From: Methylobacterium brachiatum
GTDB taxonomy: Bacteria > Pseudomonadota > Alphaproteobacteria > Rhizobiales > Beijerinckiaceae
NCBI RefSeq assembly: GCF_020523825.1
Contig: NZ_JAJALK010000024.1
Location: forward strand, 1-64,000
Direction: 5' to 3'
Length of the DNA stretch: 64,000 nucleotides
In this document: one piece after another, positions 59,340 through 64,000 of the stretch
How positions within the stretch are numbered: position 1 is the stretch's first letter
How the letters are laid out: every line of letters starts with the position of its first letter
The notes under the pieces: generated by a model
The model's database searches: none
Told to the model about the DNA's origin: nothing
Seen by the model: the letters and a program-made list of their open reading frames with translations, nothing else
Made by a program: the position numbers and the translations under genes

Positions 59340-60367
59340 GGGGCCGGCACCGTCTCGAACACCGCCCGGCACAGATCCGGGACGATCTCGCCGCGGCGCA
59401 TCTCGTGGACCGGCTCCAGGAAGATGCGGTGCGCCATAACCTCGGGGAAGACCGCCCGGATATCCTCCGGCACCAGCCAGTCCCGCCCCTCCAGCCAGGC
59501 CCGCACCCGGGCCGCCCGGACCAGGAAGGCGAGGCCGCGCGGCGAGGCGCCGCCCTGCACCAGCGTGGCCATGTCGATCCCGGGGAGCCGGATCCCGGCC
59601 TCCGCCGGGCGCACGAGGGCATCCCAGAGCCCGACCACGTAGGTCTCGATCTCCGGGGAAGCCTGGATCGCCACCTGGATCGAGGCCGCGATGGCGCCGA
59701 GGCGGGCCTGGTCGAGCACGCCCTCGGCCACCTCCGCGATCAGCCGGTCGGTGTCGTGGAAGCGCGGGTCGAACACCAGGGCGCGCCGGGCCTGCGCGTC
59801 GCGCGGCGCGTCCATCCCGATCTCCATCAGGAAGCGGTCGCGGGCGGCGGCCGGCAGCTCGAAGGTCTCCTCGCGCTCCACCCGGTTGCGGTCGGCGAAG
59901 ACCTGAAGGTTGGGGAACCGATAGTCCCGGGCGAAGGCCGTGACGCTGCGCTCGGCCATGATCCGCAGCAGCAGGGCATGGACCTGCGGGCGGGCGCGGT
60001 TGATCTCGTTGAAGAAGAACACCGCCAGATCCTCGGCCCGGCGCAGGACCGGCCCTGGCTCGACCCGGGGGCGGCCGTCCTCGGCGAGGTAGGTGTGGTA
60101 GATCAGGTCGGTCGGCATCATGTCGACCGTGCCCTCGACGCGCTCGTAGGCGCCCCCGAGCGCCCGGGCGACCGCCCGCAGCAGCGTCGTCTTGCCGACG
60201 CCGACATCGCCCTCCAGCATGACGTGGCCGCGGGCGAAGATCGCCGTGGTGACGAGGCGGATGACCCGTGCCTGGCCGACCACGGCCTTGGCGACCTCCG
60301 CCTCGAAGCGGGCGGCCGAGGCCCGCCAATCGGTGAGCTGGGCGTCGCCGGGGTGGAGCGTGTTCAT
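59336..60367 (-). CDS. mxaR: MxaR, MoxR-family AAA+ ATPase
   Basis: A 343-aa chaperone-like AAA+ ATPase, founding type of the MoxR family, acting in activation of MDH with the VWA proteins. Walker A GDVGVGKTT (Gly53-Thr61); Walker B FFFNEINRA (Asn120-Glu121), where most MoxR members have Asp-Glu; sensor DRNRVEREETFELPAAARDR. ATG at 60367, without a strong ribosome binding site; the upstream open frame is non-coding. Separated from mxaI by a gap with a palindromic repeat. Confidence 0.93.
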   Translation of the reverse strand: MNTLHPGDAQLTDWRASAARFEAEVAKAVVGQARVIRLVTTAIFARGHVMLEGDVGVGKTTLLRAVARALGGAYERVEGTVDMMPTDLIYHTYLAEDGRPRVEPGPVLRRAEDLAVFFFNEINRARPQVHALLLRIMAERSVTAFARDYRFPNLQVFADRNRVEREETFELPAAARDRFLMEIGMDAPRDAQARRALVFDPRFHDTDRLIAEVAEGVLDQARLGAIAASIQVAIQASPEIETYVVGLWDALVRPAEAGIRLPGIDMATLVQGGASPRGLAFLVRAARVRAWLEGRDWLVPEDIRAVFPEVMAHRIFLEPVHEMRRGEIVPDLCRAVFETVPAP

Positions 60368-60431
60368 CGCGCTGGTTCCGGGACAGGGCGGCCGGCCTCC
60401 GGGAGAGACCGGCCGGAAAAGGCGAAACGTC

Positions 60432-60548
60432 AGGGTTTCGAAAGGTCCGGGACCTTTCGCGGGTCCAGGGCAGCGCCCTGGTGTGTCGGGGGCCAAGTCC
60501 GAAAGATCTTGCCCCGAACCCGCCAAAGGGCTTGCCCTTCGGGAACCC
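60432..60548. repeat. Palindromic element between mxaI and mxaR (copy B)
   Basis: Stems CGAAAGGTC/GACCTTTCG (60439-60459), CCAGGGC/GCCCTGG (60465-60481) and an AAGGGC-type stem near 60523-60542. It is homologous, in opposite orientation, to the element at 58336-58458. It starts 3 bases after the mxaI stop in transcription direction, so it forms 3' stem-loops on the abundant mxaFJGI message. Confidence 0.8.
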
Positions 60549-60551
60549 GGT

Positions 60552-60848
60552 TCAGTTCGCCGAGATCTTGCTGACGTCGTACTCGAACTTGCCGGTCTTC
60601 TTGGCGTTCTCGATGCGCTTGCGGTTGCGCTCTTCCATCAGCTTGATGGATTCCGCCTGCTTGCCGACCTCCTTGGGGTCGTGCTTCGGGTCGTATTTCG
60701 TCCCCGCGACCTTCTCGGGAAAGCCGGGCTTGGGCTCCCAGCAATTGCCCGGCGCCTTGCAGGTCTGCCCGTCATAGGCCAGGGCCGGCAGGGCGAAGAG
60801 CGCCCCCGCGGCCACCATCGCGGCGGTGATCATGCTTCTGTTGCGCAT
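60552..60848 (-). CDS. mxaI: Methanol dehydrogenase small (beta) subunit MxaI
   Basis: A 98-aa periplasmic subunit: signal about 24 residues, mature start YDGQTCKAPGNCWEPKPGFP with Cys30 and Cys36 (disulfide), then Lys-rich VAGTKYDPKHDPKEVGKQAE and the helical IKLMEERNRKRIENAKKTGK. It forms the alpha2beta2 enzyme with MxaF. Its presence is diagnostic of Mxa-type MDH; XoxF clusters lack it. Confidence 0.97.
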   Translation of the reverse strand: MRNRSMITAAMVAAGALFALPALAYDGQTCKAPGNCWEPKPGFPEKVAGTKYDPKHDPKEVGKQAESIKLMEERNRKRIENAKKTGKFEYDVSKISAN

Positions 60849-60934
60849 CGTCGACTCCTTGCGTTCGCTCCCAGGGCGGCCCGACGGGCCGTTCTTCGGC
60901 GCCGGCTCGGCCGGGCGCTGCTCCGCGCGGACGC

Positions 60935-61528
60935 TCACTCCAGCGGCTTGCACTGGCCGGGCTCGTCCTTGGCGAAGGTCTCGCCTTCCTTGAAGGGCGT
61001 GTAGTGTTTCTTCTGCTCGTCGGTCAGCCAGGCGGCATCGCTGACCGGGCCGGTATAGAGATGCCGGATCCAGGCGATGACCTGGAGCGCCTCATCCGGG
61101 TTCAGGTCTTCGTTGTGCGGGCCCATCATGCCGTTGGCCCCGCCCCAGATCGTCGCGAACAGGCCGGTATCTTCGGTGTTGGCCGGATAGGTCCAGTAAT
61201 TGTCGTTGAGGCCGGGGCCGACCTTGCCCTCGGCCAGGTGACCGTGACAGCCGGAGCAGGAGGTCAGGTACAGGCTCTCGCCGTTGCGCAGGCACGACTT
61301 GTCGTCGATGTAGAGGTTCTTGCCGGTCTGGAAGAAGGTCTGGACCGCCTTGGTGTCGCGCCCGCCGGGCTTGCCCTCGGCGAGGTCCAGCGGCTCCCCG
61401 GTGATGGTGTTGCGGAAGATCAGGCCGGTCTGCGGCCCGGATTGCGGCTGGGCCATCACGGCGGCCGCACAGAGCGCCGAGGCGGCGCCGGCCAGAAGCA
61501 TCAACCGGATACGTGTGGTCTTCGTCAT
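60935..61528 (-). CDS. mxaG: Cytochrome cL (MxaG), electron acceptor of methanol dehydrogenase
   Basis: A 197-aa periplasmic c-type cytochrome: signal peptide LMLLAGAASALCAAAVMA-Q, one heme site CSGCH (Cys91, Cys94, His95) in YLTSCSGCHGHLAEGKVGPG, candidate Met ligand in GANGMMGPHNEDLNP. It receives electrons from PQQH2 in MxaF and passes them to cytochrome cH. Confidence 0.97.
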   Translation of the reverse strand: MTKTTRIRLMLLAGAASALCAAAVMAQPQSGPQTGLIFRNTITGEPLDLAEGKPGGRDTKAVQTFFQTGKNLYIDDKSCLRNGESLYLTSCSGCHGHLAEGKVGPGLNDNYWTYPANTEDTGLFATIWGGANGMMGPHNEDLNPDEALQVIAWIRHLYTGPVSDAAWLTDEQKKHYTPFKEGETFAKDEPGQCKPLE

Positions 61529-61586
61529 CTCATCTTCGCTTCACGGGGACTGGATCGCGCGGCGCTCGCCGGCCGCGCGGCGAGGG

Positions 61587-62492
61587 TCAGTGGGTCGCCA
61601 CCGGGACGCCGTCCTGCTTCAGGATCGCGTCGATCTGCGGCTTGGCCTTGGCGATGGCGGCATCGAGGGCGTCGCGGAGCGCCGTGTCGTCCCGGCGCAC
61701 GCCCATGGACTGGTCGAAGCTCTGGGGCATCTTGCGGCCGTCGCTGCTGACCGTATCGTTGGGCACGAGGGTCATGCGCAGGGGCACGGCCGAGTCCTTG
61801 ACGTAGCGGGCCACGTCGGGCCCGAAGGCGACGCCCACATCCGCCTTGTCGTTGGCGACCTCGCTGACGATCCGGGCCGGGTCGATCTGCGTGTACTGGT
61901 TGCGCGGCGCCCGGAAGCCGACCAGCGAGTAGAGGTAGGCCATGTCCTCCTCGTAGCGGCCGATATCCTTGAGCATCGCCTCGCCCGGGGAACCCAGCGG
62001 GACGACCATGTGGTCGACGGTCTTGAGGCGCGGATCCGACCACGACTTCACGTCGAGGTCCTTGTCGGCGCGGGTGATGAAGACGTAGCCGCTGCGGTAG
62101 TAGGGCTTGGTGGTCAGCACCCGCGGGTCGTCGCTGTCGAGGCCGACCACCACGTCGCAGGTCCGCTTCTCGAGCCCGTCGCGCACGAGGTAGATCGCCG
62201 GCTTGGCGAGCCAGACGAAGACCGGCTTCTTCCCCATCGCCTCGGCGACCGCGACGGCGACCCGGTTCTCCAGGCCGGACCCGTCCCGCATGGAGAGCGG
62301 CGGCTGCTTCTCGGAGGCGCAGATCCGCAGGATGGACGGGTCGGGCTTGGGCGCGGCCGCAGCCTTGCCGGGCTCGGCCTGGATGGCCTGCGCCTCTGAT
62401 TCCTGCGCCCAGGCTTGCTGGGCCGGGATCGCGAGGGCGAGCAGGGCCGCGACACAGGTCGCCGCGCGAAGGATTCCGCCGAGGAGCGGCAT
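61587..62492 (-). CDS. mxaJ: Periplasmic methanol-oxidation protein MxaJ
   Basis: A 301-aa solute-binding-fold protein: signal CVAALLALAIPAQQAWA, then SILRICASEKQPPLSMRDGS, IYLVRDGLEKRTCDVVVGLD, RVLTTKPYYRSGYVFITRAD and VGVAFGPDVARYVKDSAVPL. MxaJ associates with MDH and is needed for its assembly in Methylobacterium. It is 132 bases downstream of mxaF, with a strong stem-loop in between. Confidence 0.95.
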   Translation of the reverse strand: MPLLGGILRAATCVAALLALAIPAQQAWAQESEAQAIQAEPGKAAAAPKPDPSILRICASEKQPPLSMRDGSGLENRVAVAVAEAMGKKPVFVWLAKPAIYLVRDGLEKRTCDVVVGLDSDDPRVLTTKPYYRSGYVFITRADKDLDVKSWSDPRLKTVDHMVVPLGSPGEAMLKDIGRYEEDMAYLYSLVGFRAPRNQYTQIDPARIVSEVANDKADVGVAFGPDVARYVKDSAVPLRMTLVPNDTVSSDGRKMPQSFDQSMGVRRDDTALRDALDAAIAKAKPQIDAILKQDGVPVATH

Positions 62493-62563
62493 GATTTCGA
62501 TCCCTCAAAGGATTTCGTCGGGAGGCGGCTCCCGCGCCGGGAGGGCGGGGCCGGCGAACCGGG

Positions 62564-62592
62564 GCTCCGCCGCCCGGACGGGGCGGCGGAGC
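62564..62592. other. Perfect 12-bp stem-loop between mxaF and mxaJ
   Basis: GCTCCGCCGCCC and GGGCGGCGGAGC form a perfect 12-bp stem with a 5-base loop, without a T run. It begins 33 bases after the mxaF stop, a position that suits mRNA 3'-end stabilisation or partial termination, making mxaF more abundant than the downstream genes. Confidence 0.75.
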
Positions 62593-62624
62593 TGTCGCGC
62601 CAGGAGGCGCGGGTTACGTGCGGA

Positions 62625-64000
62625 TCACTTGGATGCGTGCTGCGCGTACTCGCCAACATTCGGGTCGTCGTACGGACCCTTGCCGTCCAGGGAGAACACG
62701 ACCACGCCGCCGCCCATCTGGGTATAGTTGGCGAGCTTCTTGAAGGCGCCGACCGCGCCGAGGCCGGCGGTCGGATCCTGCAGGTCGAACACCAGGCCCA
62801 CGCCCGGCCAGCCGCCGACGCCGTAATAGATGGCGACGTATTGGGTGCCCTTGTGGGTGTAGGTGATCGGGTAGCCGATCGCCCCGGAGGGCAGCTTGAA
62901 CTTCCAGAGCAGGTCGCCGTTGTCCGAGTCGCGCGCCTTGATGAAGCCGTCCAGCGTCCCGTAGAGCACGATGTTGCCGGCGGTGGCGGTGGTGCCGCCC
63001 CAGACGGCGAAACGCTCCATCTTCTCCCAGTTGAACTTGCCGGTGATGGCGTTGTAGCTCTTGATCTGGCCGAGCCCCTCGTAGTTCTGCCGGTCACCCT
63101 TCGGGCCCGGATACATGTTCAGCGTCGCGCCGACGAAGAACTGGCCCGCCCGGTAGGGCAGCATGAACGGCTCCCAATCCATGCAGATGTGGTTGATGCC
63201 CATGTAGAAGGCTTGGCGCTTCGGATCGTAGGAATCGTGCCCCTGGTTGTGGTAGCCCATCGCCGAGGGACAGATGTCCTTGGCGAGGTGATCCATCCGG
63301 GTGCCGTATTCCGGGTCGCGCACCGGCGTGCCGGACTTCAGATCCACCGACTTGAACACGTTCACCGTGTCGTCGATCTTGTTGGCCGAGACCAGCGAGC
63401 CGTCCGTCCGGTCGAGGGTGTAGACGATGCCGTTGCGGTCGGGATGGGTGAGGAGCTTCCTCATCTTCCCGTCCTTGTCCTTCTGCTCGGACAGCATCAT
63501 CACGTTGACGCCGGCATAGTCCCACTCGTCGTGGGGCGTCTTCTGGTAGCCGAAATGCGCCTCGCCGGTGTCGACGTCGCGGCCGAAGATCGTCATCGTC
63601 CACTTGTTGTCGCCCGGACGCATGGTCTCGTTCCAGGGCGCCGGGTTGCCGGTGCCGAAATAGATCATGTTCGTGCCCGGGTCGTAGGCGTACCAGCCCC
63701 AGTTGGTGCCGCCGCCGATCTTCCAGGCGTCGCCCTCCCAGGTGGAGGTGCCCAGGCCCTTCTGGCCGTAATGGGCGTTCTTGATGTTGAAGTCCTTGGC
63801 CAGCAGCAGGTCCTCGTCCGGGCCGGTGGCGTAGGCGCGCCAGACCTGGGCGCCGGTCTTCACGTCGTAGGCGGTCAGGTAGCCGCGCACGCCGAGCTCG
63901 GCGCCCGAGGAGCCGATGATCACCTTGTCCTTCACCACGTAGGGGGCGATGGTGAGCGTCGAGCCGACCTTGATGTCGGAATTCTCGACCTTCCACACCG
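62625..64000 (-). CDS. mxaF: Methanol dehydrogenase large (alpha) subunit MxaF (partial)
   Basis: The C-terminal 457+ residues of a protein usually about 600-630 aa; the start lies beyond the right edge. It is a PQQ beta-propeller quinoprotein of the periplasm, oxidising methanol to formaldehyde. Visible sites: GGGTNWGWYAYDPGTNMIYF, catalytic Asp in EWDYAGVNVMML, the Trp-docking NHICMDWEPFMLPYRAGQFF and GVGGWPGVGLVFDL. The residue two after the catalytic Asp is Ala (D-Y-A); lanthanide-type enzymes have Asp there (D-Y-D), so this is the calcium-dependent form. Confidence 0.97.
   Translation of the reverse strand, partial: VWKVENSDIKVGSTLTIAPYVVKDKVIIGSSGAELGVRGYLTAYDVKTGAQVWRAYATGPDEDLLLAKDFNIKNAHYGQKGLGTSTWEGDAWKIGGGTNWGWYAYDPGTNMIYFGTGNPAPWNETMRPGDNKWTMTIFGRDVDTGEAHFGYQKTPHDEWDYAGVNVMMLSEQKDKDGKMRKLLTHPDRNGIVYTLDRTDGSLVSANKIDDTVNVFKSVDLKSGTPVRDPEYGTRMDHLAKDICPSAMGYHNQGHDSYDPKRQAFYMGINHICMDWEPFMLPYRAGQFFVGATLNMYPGPKGDRQNYEGLGQIKSYNAITGKFNWEKMERFAVWGGTTATAGNIVLYGTLDGFIKARDSDNGDLLWKFKLPSGAIGYPITYTHKGTQYVAIYYGVGGWPGVGLVFDLQDPTAGLGAVGAFKKLANYTQMGGGVVVFSLDGKGPYDDPNVGEYAQHASK

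Noticed and set aside
62625..64000. XoxF (lanthanide-type) methanol dehydrogenase
   Set aside because: The catalytic region reads D-Y-A and not D-Y-D, and mxaI, mxaR and the full mxa accessory set follow.

Overview
The window is high-GC alphaproteobacterial chromosome. Its right end carries the gene set mxaF-J-G-I-R-S-A-C-K-L-D-E-H-B for periplasmic PQQ/calcium methanol dehydrogenase. With the CIRCE-controlled groESL operon, many DUF3606/DUF6481/DUF6894/GCG_CRPN-type small proteins and a Ros/MucR regulator, this points to a pink-pigmented methylotroph of the genus Methylobacterium (inference from gene content; no 16S rRNA gene is present).

Layout. 1-5.6 kb: the end of an integrated island. 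It has an IS21-like terminus abutting a gene remnant, a three-gene ABC-3C conflict/defence operon (restriction-endonuclease-fold effector, MC2-type middle component, DUF3732 SMC-like ATPase), a tyrosine recombinase, and a 19-bp copy of a tRNA-Ser 3' end as the probable attachment site. 5.6-17.5 kb: backbone with many small secreted or membrane proteins (GCG_CRPN, Gly-rich and Pro-rich exported proteins, YqaE/Pmp3, DUF3606) and one large MHYT-PAS-GGDEF-EAL signalling protein. 17.6-21 kb: groL-groS with CIRCE, a cold-shock protein with a long leader, and a DUF6481 protein. 21-25 kb: an organosulfur-type cluster (two flavin monooxygenases, a His-rich cupin, a sulfonate-type binding protein). 25.4-31.5 kb: a sulfur-compartment locus (family 2 encapsulin shell with a cNMP-binding domain, its cysteine desulfurase cargo, serine acetyltransferase CysE, a 63-aa protein, and a divergent split YeeE/YedE transporter). 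31.5-37.6 kb: an AraC regulator divergent from a 1527-aa subtilisin autotransporter with 96-bp repeats. 38.5 kb: an isolated parS-like site. 38.8-45.6 kb: FAD protein, XRE regulator, TonB siderophore receptor with a PepSY membrane protein, DUF3016 protein. 45.9-51.3 kb: small stress/regulatory proteins, a decayed PDZ-like gene with a G13 run, MucR. 51.6-64 kb: the mxa operon on the minus strand, running off the right edge inside mxaF.

How they work together. MxaF/MxaI form the alpha2beta2 dehydrogenase, MxaG (cytochrome cL) takes its electrons, and MxaJ is the periplasmic partner. MxaR/S/A/C/K/L form the MoxR-VWA maturation machine that supports calcium insertion. MxaD, E and H are accessory exported proteins and MxaB is the response regulator. 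Almost every junction from mxaR to mxaB overlaps by a few bases. The three wide gaps instead hold palindromic repeat elements, two of which are inverted homologous copies, and a perfect 12-bp stem-loop sits just after mxaF. In the sulfur locus, CysE would supply O-acetylserine for cysteine, the encapsulated desulfurase would convert cysteine to alanine plus stored sulfur, and the YedE pair may import sulfur species. That last link is an inference from gene order.
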